Source: JAGWBJ01 sp034423015
GTDB lineage: Bacteria; Chloroflexota; Dehalococcoidia; Lucifugimonadales; JAGWBF01
Length of the DNA: 64,000 nucleotides
NCBI GenBank assembly: GCA_034423015.1
Contig: DAOUJG010000022.1
Span: 1-64,000 of the forward strand
Direction of reading: 5' to 3'
The stretch's first letter is position 1, and each line of letters starts with the position of its first letter. The translations under genes were made by a program, and so were the position numbers. Below the pieces are notes generated by a model. The model saw only the letters and a program-made list of their open reading frames with translations, was not told the DNA's origin and did no database searches. Shown here one piece after another: positions 7,361-15,961 of this stretch.

Positions 7361-8743
7361 CTACGCCACCTCGCCCAGCAGCTCTCCTCCGAGCCGGCCC
7401 GTCAGACGTGCCGGGGTCACACTGTTCACCAGCGACGCCGGTTCCTCGGCCACTACCCTCAGATAGTTGTCCGTCAACCCCACCAGCATGGGACGGCCTT
7501 CACGCAGACTGGACCGCTCCCACAACACGGGCCGAACGGAGCCCAGAGCCGCGGTCCGGAAATCGTCCGCCTGCACCCGGGCCAGGGCCAGCATCTCTGA
7601 CATCCGACGCCCCACGGTCGGGGCGTCGACTCGCGGGCCCATGTACGCGGCGCTGGTCCCCGGACGTGGCGAGTAGGGGAACACGTGCAGGTCGGCGAAC
7701 CCCACCTCCTTCACCAGCGACATGCTCTGCCGAAAGTCGTCCTCGTCCTCGCCGGGGAAGCCCACGATGACGTCTGCGGTGATGGAGGCGTCGGGCGCCG
7801 CGCTCCGGACCCTCTCCACCGCGTCGGCGTACTCCCGGGCGGTGTAACGACGGCGCATCCTCTTTAGCACCCGGTCGCTGCCGCTCTGGAGGGGCATGTG
7901 GAAGTGGGGGCACAGCCTGCGGTCCCGCCACAGCTCCAGGAGGCCGCGGGTCAGCTCCTGGGGCTGGAGGGACGAGACCCGCAGGCGGTCCACGCCGGAC
8001 TCTCGCAGCAGCATGTCCAGCATGTCCCCCAGGGACGTTCCGGGGATGTCGAACCCATAGGTGCCAAGCTGGGTGCCGGTGAGCACCACCTCCTTGAAGC
8101 CCTCCCCCACCCTTCTCCGGACCGTCTTCAGAATGTGCCCGGGAGGGATGCTCCGCTCCCTGCCCCGGACCGTGGGGACTATGCAGTAGGCGCAGACCTG
8201 GTCGCACCCCTCCTGTATCTTCACCATCGCCCGGCATCGGGCGCCCCGGCGGGCCTGGTTTCCCCGGCGGACTATGGAGGGGGCGGGGGCCGCCTGCCCG
8301 ATGGCATCTCGGCTGCCAGGGACAGGGCCCGAGCCGGCCTGCCGCACCAACTCCACCAGGCGGTCCTTGTCGCGGTTTCCGGCCACGAGGTCCACCTCGG
8401 GCATGTCGGCCAGCGCGGCGGGGGCTCTCTGCGCATAGCATCCCGTGGCAACCACCAGGGCCGACGGGTCCCGTCGCCGGGCGGAGCGCAGCGCCCGGCG
8501 GGCCTTCCGGTCGGCGACGTGGGTTACCGTGCAGGTGTTCACCACGTAGACGTCGGCCTGTTCCGATGGGCCGACGATGCTGTAGCCGGCATCCTGGAAC
8601 CCGCGGGCCAGCGCGTCGCTGTCCGACTGGTTCAGCTTGCAGCCGTGGGTGAGAATGGACACCCTCTTTTCGGGTGTCGAGGCCACTTGGTTCCCTCTTA
8701 CGACGGTCGGCGCTCCGGGGCTTGAATCGGGAGAAGCGGTCAT
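7361..8743 (-). CDS. mtaB: tRNA t6A37 methylthiotransferase
   Basis: This 460-residue member of the MiaB/MtaB family adds a methylthio group to t6A37 of tRNAs reading ANN codons, using two [4Fe-4S] clusters and SAM. The N-terminal UPF0004 domain shows THGCKLNQSDS (Cys35), VNTCTVTHVAD (Cys71) and ATGCYAQ (Cys102). The radical SAM motif CDQVCAYC gives Cys180, Cys184 and Cys187. A TRAM-like C-terminal domain follows. THGCKLNQ and the TCTVT segment favour MtaB over MiaB. The ATG at 8743 is provisional because the first 25 residues look poorly conserved. It is the last gene of a minus-strand run and is 55 bp after the PAP2 gene. Confidence 0.9.
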   Translation of the reverse strand: MTASPDSSPGAPTVVRGNQVASTPEKRVSILTHGCKLNQSDSDALARGFQDAGYSIVGPSEQADVYVVNTCTVTHVADRKARRALRSARRRDPSALVVATGCYAQRAPAALADMPEVDLVAGNRDKDRLVELVRQAGSGPVPGSRDAIGQAAPAPSIVRRGNQARRGARCRAMVKIQEGCDQVCAYCIVPTVRGRERSIPPGHILKTVRRRVGEGFKEVVLTGTQLGTYGFDIPGTSLGDMLDMLLRESGVDRLRVSSLQPQELTRGLLELWRDRRLCPHFHMPLQSGSDRVLKRMRRRYTAREYADAVERVRSAAPDASITADVIVGFPGEDEDDFRQSMSLVKEVGFADLHVFPYSPRPGTSAAYMGPRVDAPTVGRRMSEMLALARVQADDFRTAALGSVRPVLWERSSLREGRPMLVGLTDNYLRVVAEEPASLVNSVTPARLTGRLGGELLGEVA

Positions 8744-8798
8744 GGGGCGACAGGGGCATCCGGGACTGCGAGGCTGGTCTCAGCCCGGCCGCGCGCCC

Positions 8799-9818
8799 CT
8801 AGCCGGGAAAGCCCGTCTTCCACTTTCGGGCGTACAGACGGAGGTACGCGCGTTCCACCAGGGGCTGGGACTTGAGGTTGGCGACGGTTGCCAGCGCGGT
8901 CACCTTCCAGTACAGCAACAGGTCCCGGACGGAGGTCGTGAGGGGCTTGGCCGCCACCCGGCCGCCTATGGAGGGGGCCCTGGGCTTGAGCTGCGCCGCC
9001 CGGGTGCGGGCCCTGGCCACCGCCCGCGCCGCCCTTTGCTCCGCGCGCTGGAGGAACGTCCGGAGAGACGGCTTGAAGCGCAGCAGGGCCTCGTAGCTGG
9101 CGTAGGAGGCCACGGCGACTGCCAGGCCGCCCACGGCGTCCATGATGTAATGGTTGCCCGTGATGGTGATAGCGAAGAAGGTGATCGTGGGGTAGAGCAC
9201 TCCCCACACCTTCAGCGGCAGGGGCCCCATGCGGAAATACAGCACGCCGAACAGGAGTGTCCAGCCGAAGTGCAGGCTGGGCATCGCCGCGTACACGTTG
9301 TAGTACAGCGACCGGGCCATCTCGGTGCCGCCGTACCAGGAGGGCCCGAATTCCTGGATGGCGTCGACGAATCCATACTCCGGCAGGAATCGGGGCGGGG
9401 CCAGCGGGAATAGAATGAAGACTGCCAGCGCCAGGATGAAGCTGACCAGCCATACGTTCCTGTAGTAGCAGTACTGGGCCCGGTCTTTGGCGTACAGGAC
9501 GACGGCGGTCAGGATGAGTATGGGGAAGAAAGTGACTATATAGACCCAGTTGAACAGGACTACGACCGCCTTCGAGTGCTCCAGAAGCCAGCCCTGCCAG
9601 GAGGCTTCCAGGAGGATGCCAATGGCGGCTTCGAAGTCGATCAACCTGAGGGCGTTGCCAAAGGCCACCGCCTCGATGTCGGGTATGAGAAACCGGCGGG
9701 CCAGCATGTACACGAAGTACGACCCGACGATTATCCCCGCCTCTCTCAGGGCCCCGAGGGAGGGCAGTCGCCGGCGCAGCCCGACTTTGGCGTTGGCGTT
9801 ATCCGTCTGCGTTGACAC
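8799..9818 (-). CDS. PAP2-superfamily membrane phosphatase (Aur1/IPC-synthase-like)
   Basis: This 339-residue integral membrane protein has about six hydrophobic helices, then a basic, Ala/Arg-rich tail from about residue 235. AAMPSLHFGWT contains the PAP2 Ser-x-x-His motif, and GNHYIMDAVGG supplies the third motif with catalytic His and Asp. Arrangement and spacing match the Aur1/inositol-phosphorylceramide-synthase branch, which moves phospho-headgroups between lipids, rather than undecaprenyl pyrophosphatase. The GTG start at 9818 lies inside the end of the radical SAM gene (20-bp overlap), so translation is coupled. A joint role in membrane-lipid modification is inference. Confidence 0.8.
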   Translation of the reverse strand: MSTQTDNANAKVGLRRRLPSLGALREAGIIVGSYFVYMLARRFLIPDIEAVAFGNALRLIDFEAAIGILLEASWQGWLLEHSKAVVVLFNWVYIVTFFPILILTAVVLYAKDRAQYCYYRNVWLVSFILALAVFILFPLAPPRFLPEYGFVDAIQEFGPSWYGGTEMARSLYYNVYAAMPSLHFGWTLLFGVLYFRMGPLPLKVWGVLYPTITFFAITITGNHYIMDAVGGLAVAVASYASYEALLRFKPSLRTFLQRAEQRAARAVARARTRAAQLKPRAPSIGGRVAAKPLTTSVRDLLLYWKVTALATVANLKSQPLVERAYLRLYARKWKTGFPG

Positions 9819-11049
9819 GAGCCTTATCGTCGCGGGGCTTGGATACGGCTTGCGCGCGCTCTAGGCCGAGGCTGACGGCAGGTTTGTGCCCGTTGGTCCC
9901 GAGCGGCGCCGTTTGCCGCCGCTTCCGGCCGGCCGGGCTGTCCAGGTAAACGTTGCAGCCCATGCAGCCGACCTTCACCCCGGGCGCCGGTCCGTCCTTG
10001 AACAGGCCCCTGGCGGTGGTGTAGTGCTGGTTGTTCCATATCTCCTTGATGGTATGGGTCTTCACGCTTCCGAAGTCGTCCGCGGCGTCGGTCAGGTAGC
10101 AGCAGGGAGCGTAGCCGCCGTCCCAGTTCACCACGCCGCTGCGCCACAGGCGCCAGCAACGGGCCCCGCCCTCAGCGTAGGGCTTGTCGAAGGGATTGTC
10201 GGTGCGGAACTCGTTGGTGTGGACGGGCATCCACCGCTCGGCCAGCTTCGGGTCTTCCTCGCCGTGGGGGAAGTCCACCTGCTTGAATACGATGTCGTCC
10301 ACCCCCAGCTCGGATGCCAGCTCCTTTGCGTCCTCAATCTGGTGCTCGTTCTGGCGCATGACGATGAACTGCCACTCCAGGAAGGGGGTCGTGGAGCCCA
10401 GCTTGCGGCGGGCGTCCACCAGCAGGCGGATATTTGCCAGCACCCTGTCCAGCCGGCCCCCGACCCGGTACACCTGGTACACCTCCTGGGTCGTGCCGTC
10501 CAGGGAGATGATGAGGGAATCGAGGCCCGACCGGACCAGGGCCTCCGCCATCTCCGGGGTCAGGGGCTTGTTGAGGTTGGTGCTCATGATGGTGGCGATG
10601 TTGGCCCGGTGGGCGTACTCGACGTACTCGTGGATGCGTTTGTTGAGAAAAGGCTCGCCCCAGCTATACAGGCTGAGCCAGATGCAGTAGTCCTTTATCT
10701 CGTCGATGGTCTTCTTGTACAGGCCGAAGTGCATCACGCCCTTCTGCCTGTCCACGGTGCCCAGGCCGGTATGGCAGAGGGGGCACTTGAGCTGGCAGAT
10801 GTTGGTGGTGTCCAACTCCCACTCGAAGGGATACCCCCATACCTTGGTGCGCCCGAACCGGAGCTGGAGCTCGATCCGCGCGAAGTTGAACAGCTTCCTC
10901 CACGATCCGTGCCTGAGGGCGATGTCGAAGCGTTGCCTTGGCCGGCCGCTGGCCATGGAGCCCACCAGGTCGCCGTTGACTTGCAGCAGGTCCAGTCCAC
11001 GCATGCCAAGCAGCCCCAGGCCCTTGAATATGGCCCCTGTTCGGGTCAA
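9799..11049 (-). CDS. Radical SAM protein with SPASM-like C-terminal cluster
   Basis: This 416-residue enzyme has CQLKCPLC (Cys85, Cys89, Cys92) binding the SAM [4Fe-4S] cluster. GEPFLNKRI and SLDGTTQEVYQVYR are standard radical SAM barrel segments. C-terminal cysteines (ARCWRLW, YAPCCYLTD, VGCMGCNVY) form a SPASM/twitch-type auxiliary cluster site. An AAAGGA ribosome site six bases ahead supports the TTG start at 11049. The reaction is unknown. It overlaps the PAP2 lipid phosphotransferase gene by 20 bp, suggesting a common pathway. Peptide-maturase and lipid-modifying roles are both possible. Confidence 0.85.
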   Translation of the reverse strand: MTRTGAIFKGLGLLGMRGLDLLQVNGDLVGSMASGRPRQRFDIALRHGSWRKLFNFARIELQLRFGRTKVWGYPFEWELDTTNICQLKCPLCHTGLGTVDRQKGVMHFGLYKKTIDEIKDYCIWLSLYSWGEPFLNKRIHEYVEYAHRANIATIMSTNLNKPLTPEMAEALVRSGLDSLIISLDGTTQEVYQVYRVGGRLDRVLANIRLLVDARRKLGSTTPFLEWQFIVMRQNEHQIEDAKELASELGVDDIVFKQVDFPHGEEDPKLAERWMPVHTNEFRTDNPFDKPYAEGGARCWRLWRSGVVNWDGGYAPCCYLTDAADDFGSVKTHTIKEIWNNQHYTTARGLFKDGPAPGVKVGCMGCNVYLDSPAGRKRRQTAPLGTNGHKPAVSLGLERAQAVSKPRDDKARVNADG

Positions 11050-11246
11050 CGTCCATCCTTTTTGCTACTTTGAGCGATGGATTTTTGGGGCGGGGGCCTA
11101 TCCGGTTGGTGCCTGCTGCAGCGGCCTCGGATGGGTGTGGCCACACACCGCCCGGCTAGGTACGGCGCAGTTACGGCTTGAGGTTCACACAGTTTACTTG
11201 CGCCCAATGCCGATGTCAACCAAGAGGGAAGCCCTGTGGGTCAGGT

Positions 11247-11275
11247 TTTACGTTGCGTGCCTCCCCGCGTATAAT
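11247..11275 (+). promoter_or_regulatory. Promoter of the VOC gene
   Basis: TTTACG (11247-11252), a 17-bp spacer and a perfect TATAAT (11270-11275). The predicted transcription start is about 20 bp before the ATG, leaving room for the CGGAGGG ribosome site. The rest of 11050-11246 shows no gene. Confidence 0.65.
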
Positions 11276-11303
11276 GTCCCCATCATGGACCCCGGAGGGT
11301 GCG

Positions 11304-11684
11304 ATGGCCAACGGTGCTGTGCAGCTCAAGCATCTCAACCACGTTACGACCATGGTGAAGGACACGAAGCGGAGCCTGGAGTTCTACTGCGGGTTCCTGG
11401 GCCTCAAGCAGATCCCCAAGCAGGTCCCCAACCCGGAGATCACGTGGCTTCAGCTGCCCAGCGGCGTCATGGTCCACCTGATAGAGACTCCCGAGGCGCC
11501 GGCGCATCCAAGGAACCTCCACAACGCCTACGAGGTGGAGGACTTCGAAGCAGCCAGGAAGGCTGTCGAGGAGCGCGGCCTGCCCATAGAGAGCTCGGGC
11601 GTGCGCTACGACGGCCAGCAGTACCTGTTCATAAGGGACCCCGACGACAACCGAGTGGAGCTCTGCACTCGCGGCGGCGCGTAG
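11304..11684 (+). CDS. VOC (glyoxalase/bleomycin-resistance) family protein
   Basis: This 126-residue single vicinal-oxygen-chelate domain begins LKHLNHVTTMVKDTKRSLEFY (His near the N-terminus as metal ligand). It has the typical WLQLPSGVMVHLIE strand and ends YLFIRDPDDNRVELC with the conserved Glu ligand. Family members include glyoxalase I, dioxygenases and resistance proteins; the substrate here is unknown. The ATG at 11304 follows CGGAGGG and a clear promoter, so the longer in-frame upstream ORF is rejected. An HPP protein gene follows 51 bp downstream. Confidence 0.85.
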   Translation: MANGAVQLKHLNHVTTMVKDTKRSLEFYCGFLGLKQIPKQVPNPEITWLQLPSGVMVHLIETPEAPAHPRNLHNAYEVEDFEAARKAVEERGLPIESSGVRYDGQQYLFIRDPDDNRVELCTRGGA

Positions 11685-11735
11685 CGTAGCCCCACTCTTC
11701 TCCGAGCTTGACGAGAGCGCCCACTCCCGAAACCG

Positions 11736-12236
11736 ATGCGGCTTTTCGACCAGAAGTTTCGTTCCCAGGCCCACCACTACGTCTTCCAGTCCCTGCTGGC
11801 CACCCTGGCCCTGGTGGTCATCATGCTGGTGCAGGACGTGGTGTTGAGGGCCGCGATCATCGTCGCGGTCGCGTCCACCGCCTTCATCGTCTTCGCCATT
11901 CCCCATACGCCGGCGGCCGGACTCCGCAAGGTGATAGGGGGCCACGTCGTAGCGGTGGTCCTGGGGTCCGCGGCGACTGGGGTGCTCAGGGCCCTGGGGG
12001 TCGACACTTTCGACGCGGACCGGCACGCCTTCTACATGGCGGCCGCGGTGGCGGTGGGGCTCAGCATCTTCGTGATGGTGGTGACGGACACCGAGCACGC
12101 GCCGGCCGCCGGGACCGCCCTCGGCCTCGTCATCCCAGACTGGACCTGGTCGGCCGTGGTGTTCATAATCGTGGCGGTGGTCGCGCTCTCGGCGCTGAAG
12201 GTCATCCTAGGTCCCAGGCTGGTCAATCTCCTCTAG
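11736..12236 (+). CDS. HPP-family membrane protein
   Basis: This 166-residue protein has four hydrophobic segments and the signature HPP-domain segments IPHTPAAGLRKVIGGH and TEHAPAAGTALGLV. HPP proteins include the plant/cyanobacterial nitrite transporter NITR2;1, but most bacterial members are uncharacterised. The gene follows the VOC gene and overlaps the convergent MFS gene by 30 bp at its 3' end. Confidence 0.8.
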   Translation: MRLFDQKFRSQAHHYVFQSLLATLALVVIMLVQDVVLRAAIIVAVASTAFIVFAIPHTPAAGLRKVIGGHVVAVVLGSAATGVLRALGVDTFDADRHAFYMAAAVAVGLSIFVMVVTDTEHAPAAGTALGLVIPDWTWSAVVFIIVAVVALSALKVILGPRLVNLL

Positions 12237-13706
12237 CCCGGTATCCCGTTCCCGGCGGTCAGGCCTCATCAGGAGGGCCGGCACGATGGCGGCCAGGGAG
12301 ACCCCGGCGGCGATGTGGAAGAAGTTCCGGAAGAGGGCCAGGCCGGCGTCGTTCAAACGGGCCATGTACTCGGTCTGCCTGGCCCTCAGTGCCTCCCCCG
12401 TCTCCCCGGGCTGCTGGATCGGCAGTTCCAGGCCGGCGGTCAGCACGTGGAAGTGCTCCACCCCCCAGGCGGACAGCGCCGACAGGCCCAGGGCCATGCC
12501 GATCATGCGGGAGACCGTCACCAGGGAGGCCGCGGTCCCCCTGTACTCGTCTCCCGCGGCGCCCAGGGCCCGGGCCATTATGGGCGCGTTGTTCAGGCCG
12601 AATCCCGCGCCCGCGACCAACAGGTGCACCGTGAGCCGGGGCTCGGCGATGTCCAGGTCCCACGTGCTCACTAGGAGCAGCCCCACGGCGGAGAGGACGA
12701 GGCCGGCCACCGTGACCGGACGGACCCCCAGGTAGGCCACCGCCCACCCTCCCACCAGGGCGCCTACCGGTATGGCGGCTGTGAGGCGCAGCAGCCACCA
12801 GGCCCCCGTCAACGGGTCCCGGCCCATCACCGTATTGGCCATCAGGGGTACCGTGACCAGGGCGATGATGAACGCGACACCCTCCAGCACCTGGGTGGCG
12901 TTGGCTGTCACGAAGGCGCGGGAGCGGAACAGGAAAGGCGCCAGGAGGGGCTGTAGGGCCCTCCTCTCCACCACTATGACCACCAGGACGAGCCCCAGCC
13001 CCATGGCGGCCATGACGAAGGGAGTGGGGGAGGACAGGGTGAACAGGCCTTTTCGGGACAGGGCCAGGGACAGCATCAGCAGGGTGGCCGTCAGCAGGGC
13101 GCCCCCCAGGTAGTCTACGTTCACCCCCCGCTGGGGACGGTTGCGTATCCACAACAGGGCCAGGAAGATGACGGTGCTCTGGGGGACGTTGAGCCAGAAT
13201 ATCCAGCGCCAGCTCGCCAGCTCCACGATGGCGCCGCCGTAGGCCGGGCCCAGCATGGACCCCGCCTCGGCGCAGGCCACCACGATGCCGACGCCCAGTC
13301 CGCGCCGTCGGGGCGGGAGCATGGACGTCGCGATGGCCATGCCTATGGGCAGCGTAGCGCCGCCGCCGATGGCCTGGACGACCCGGGCCCCGACCATCCA
13401 CTCCAGGTTGGGGGAGACCGCCACCAGCGCCGTGCCCAGGCTGAAGATGACCAGGGATGCCTGGTACACGCGGGGGTACCCGTAGACGTCGGCCAGCCGG
13501 CCCATCAGCGGCATGACCGCGGTGTAGCCCAGGAGATAGCCGGTGACTACCCAGGAGACCCGGTCCAGCTCCACCACGGGGATTTTGAGGTCCAGCATGA
13601 CCTCGGGCAGGGCGGTGACCACGACCGTCTGGTCCAGCGCCGTGACAAAGGCGCCCAGGCCCACTATCGTCAGGGCCAGTGAGGCCGAGAGAAACCCCGG
13701 CTTCAT
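12207..13706 (-). CDS. MFS drug/lipid exporter, DHA2 family (P55-like)
   Basis: This is a 499-residue transporter with about 14 hydrophobic helices, the DHA2 (EmrB/QacA) topology. Motifs include GAFVTALDQTVVVTALPEVM at the start, GRLADVYGYPR (loop 2-3) and GPAYGGAIVELASWRWIFW (motif C region). The ATG at 13706 was preferred over the GTG at 13718 on ribosome-site spacing. It directly follows an LppX/LprAFG-type lipoprotein gene, as mycobacterial P55 follows LprG. That pair moves lipids and lipoglycans across the envelope. By analogy this pump may hand lipid or hydrophobic compounds to the lipoprotein. Confidence 0.85.
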   Translation of the reverse strand: MKPGFLSASLALTIVGLGAFVTALDQTVVVTALPEVMLDLKIPVVELDRVSWVVTGYLLGYTAVMPLMGRLADVYGYPRVYQASLVIFSLGTALVAVSPNLEWMVGARVVQAIGGGATLPIGMAIATSMLPPRRRGLGVGIVVACAEAGSMLGPAYGGAIVELASWRWIFWLNVPQSTVIFLALLWIRNRPQRGVNVDYLGGALLTATLLMLSLALSRKGLFTLSSPTPFVMAAMGLGLVLVVIVVERRALQPLLAPFLFRSRAFVTANATQVLEGVAFIIALVTVPLMANTVMGRDPLTGAWWLLRLTAAIPVGALVGGWAVAYLGVRPVTVAGLVLSAVGLLLVSTWDLDIAEPRLTVHLLVAGAGFGLNNAPIMARALGAAGDEYRGTAASLVTVSRMIGMALGLSALSAWGVEHFHVLTAGLELPIQQPGETGEALRARQTEYMARLNDAGLALFRNFFHIAAGVSLAAIVPALLMRPDRRERDTGLEEIDQPGT

Positions 13707-13746
13707 GCCGGCCTTCACACCTCCGTCGGCGGCTACACCCTAGGGA

Positions 13747-14481
13747 TTACGTCTGGGGAAGGGTGATGTTCACGGGCTGGTCGAAGTCCCGTATGGTCAG
13801 GACGCGGACCAGGTCCGGCTGGTCCGTGGACAATATCTGCCCTTCGATTCTGACCTGCCTCAGCAGCGGGCGCTCTTTCCCGATCCACAGGTCCATGTTG
13901 AGTACGTGCCCTTCGACCGCCGCCGGAATCAGGGTGTCCAGCGCGGCGGAGCCCACGGTCCCCCGGATGCGCCGGGACGGGACCCCGTCTACCGTATCCT
14001 CGCCGACCTCTCTGGCGCCTTCCATGGCGAGGACTATGTCGCTCAGCGTGCCGCCCAGGTCGGCAAAGTCGAAGGGCAGACTCTCCACTGGCAGCATGTT
14101 CCACTCTTCGGGGTTCAGCAAGTCGGTCATCAGGGCCCGGTCCCCCGAGACGGCTACCTCTATCCCGATGAAGGACCGGGGGAAGAGGGACATCGCCTCC
14201 GCGGACACGGCGAACCGGTCGGGCATGTCGACCTCGCCCACGACCCGGGTCAGCACCATGCCCGGGAAGAGCTGCGACGAGCCATCGTCCTCGTGGACCA
14301 GCTCGAACCTGACCGTGTCCAGGGCGGTCATCTCGCGGCTGCACTGCTCGATGAGCTGCCGTGGAGTCGGAGTCGGCACGGCGGACCGGTCCGCCAGCCC
14401 CTCCTGGGAGCCGCACGAGAGGGCGGCTGCGGTCACTGCAAAGAGCAGGCAGGCAGCCGACAGACCGGGGAGGGGAGACAT
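13747..14481 (-). CDS. LppX/LprAFG-type lipoprotein
   Basis: This 244-residue exported protein has a hydrophobic signal ending AAALSCGS, an acceptable lipobox with Cys23 as the lipidated residue. A low-complexity TPTP linker and a single beta-rich domain follow. Segments such as VRFELVHEDD, VVGEVDMPDRF, PVESLPFDFADLGGTLSDIV and GTVGSAALDTLIPAAVEG match LprG/LppX/LprF proteins, which hold a lipid in a hydrophobic cavity. The order with the DHA2 pump gene 40 bp downstream is the same as lprG-p55 in mycobacteria. Upstream is a beta-propeller lipoprotein gene in the same operon. Confidence 0.75.
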   Translation of the reverse strand: MSPLPGLSAACLLFAVTAAALSCGSQEGLADRSAVPTPTPRQLIEQCSREMTALDTVRFELVHEDDGSSQLFPGMVLTRVVGEVDMPDRFAVSAEAMSLFPRSFIGIEVAVSGDRALMTDLLNPEEWNMLPVESLPFDFADLGGTLSDIVLAMEGAREVGEDTVDGVPSRRIRGTVGSAALDTLIPAAVEGHVLNMDLWIGKERPLLRQVRIEGQILSTDQPDLVRVLTIRDFDQPVNITLPQT

Positions 14482-14500
14482 GGAGCGGTCTAGCCCCCCG

Positions 14501-15961
14501 CTAGTTCCATGACCAGACGGCGTACCGGCTGGTGGCGATCTCGAGGGGAGACGCCCCCGCCTTCACGTTGATCACGTACACCTTGTCGGTATCGGGGGAC
14601 GTCCCGTTGCGGCCGGCCGACGCCGGGCCCAGGGTGCCGCTGAAGACGATCTGGGAGCTGTCCGGCGACCAGATGGAGTTGGAGTAGCCGTACTGGTCGA
14701 AGAAGCTGATGAGGGTCTCGAAGTCCTCGGAGGGCAGAAACTCGATCAGCTTCACCGGCTCTCCGCCGTCCCGGTCCACGTACTTCCACGAGAAGGTCCG
14801 GCTCTCCTGGTTCCACGTGACGTAGGCTATCCGGTCGCCGTTGGGGGACCAGAAGAAGGCCATCAGGCTCTCGTCCACCAGGACGCGGTGGCCGGTGCCG
14901 TCCTCGTTGGCTATGGACAGCCGGTCGAAGAGGGCCCTTCTGCCGTCGAACCTGTCGGCCACCGCCACCTCGTCCCGGGTGGGCGACCACTTGAAGGCCG
15001 TAAAGGGCTCCAGGGGCAGGACGCGCCTGGCTCCCGGCACCGGCGAGCCCTCGGACACCCCACCGGGCGTCGAGGCGTCCGCGGTGAACAGCGCACCCTC
15101 CTCCCCGCCCTGGGCCGCGAAGGCCAACGTCCGCCCGTCCCTGGATATGGCCGGCGCGAAGAACGCGCCCCCCACAGTTCCCAGCCGCTCGGGACGGCCG
15201 AACCCGCCGGCCCCTGCGCGGCTCACGAACAGCTCTCCGCCCCGGTGGATGAGCAGGCTCCCGCTGTCCGGCGCCCACGTGTAGTACAGGGGGGCCCCGT
15301 CGATCAACCCGACGGGGTCCCCGCCCTCCTCCACGTTGGTTACGAGCACCTCCAGGGCGTTGACCGTGGAGGCCAGGAAGCTCAGGTGCTTGCCGTCGGG
15401 CGACCAGTAGAAGTAGTGAGGGGCGCCGGTGGCCACGAAGCCCGCGTTGGGCACGTTGTCGTATATCTTTCGGGCGTTGCCGGTCGCGGCGTCGACGATT
15501 ATGACCGAGGCGGAGATGCCGCTGGGCTCCACGGCGATCCTGGACGCCGCCAGGGTGGCGCCGTCGGGGGACCAGGTGGGCCAGGCGTAGACGATCCGAG
15601 CCTGGGCCGCCCCCTGGGCAAGAACGCCGCCGGCGCTGCCAACGCGGACGTCGTTGTCGGTGAGCCGGCGGCTCCCGGTGCCATCGGGCCTGATGGTGTA
15701 GACGTTGCCGTCGGGACCGATGTACGCGATGCGGTTGCCGGGCATCTCACTTCCTTCATTCTCTGTCGAAAGCTCGGGCTCTGTCGAAGGCTCGGGGGCC
15801 GTTGCCGTCGGCCTGGGCGTTGGGGGCGCCACCCCCCTTGTGGGCGTGGACGTAGCGGCGGGCTCGGCGGGCCCGGCGCCCCGCTCGGCCCGGCAGGAGA
15901 CCGTCAGCAGGGCGAGTACAGCGGCCGCGGCCAGAAAGGCCGCGGCGGGGCGGACCGTCAC
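14501..15961 (-). CDS. TolB-like beta-propeller lipoprotein
   Basis: This 486-residue protein has a signal peptide ending LLTVSC (lipobox, Cys23), a Thr/Pro-rich linker and about seven PD40/WD40-like blades. Each blade carries a variant of WSPDG (WSPDGATLAAS, WSPDGKHLSFL, WAPDSGSLLI, WSPTRDEVAVA, WSPNGDRIAYV, WSPDSSQIVFS). It is probably an extracytoplasmic protein-protein interaction scaffold anchored to the membrane. The GTG start overlaps the stop of the upstream Gfo/Idh gene (GTGA). The LprG-like gene begins 19 bp downstream, so the two lipoproteins are made together. Confidence 0.85.
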   Translation of the reverse strand: MTVRPAAAFLAAAAVLALLTVSCRAERGAGPAEPAATSTPTRGVAPPTPRPTATAPEPSTEPELSTENEGSEMPGNRIAYIGPDGNVYTIRPDGTGSRRLTDNDVRVGSAGGVLAQGAAQARIVYAWPTWSPDGATLAASRIAVEPSGISASVIIVDAATGNARKIYDNVPNAGFVATGAPHYFYWSPDGKHLSFLASTVNALEVLVTNVEEGGDPVGLIDGAPLYYTWAPDSGSLLIHRGGELFVSRAGAGGFGRPERLGTVGGAFFAPAISRDGRTLAFAAQGGEEGALFTADASTPGGVSEGSPVPGARRVLPLEPFTAFKWSPTRDEVAVADRFDGRRALFDRLSIANEDGTGHRVLVDESLMAFFWSPNGDRIAYVTWNQESRTFSWKYVDRDGGEPVKLIEFLPSEDFETLISFFDQYGYSNSIWSPDSSQIVFSGTLGPASAGRNGTSPDTDKVYVINVKAGASPLEIATSRYAVWSWN

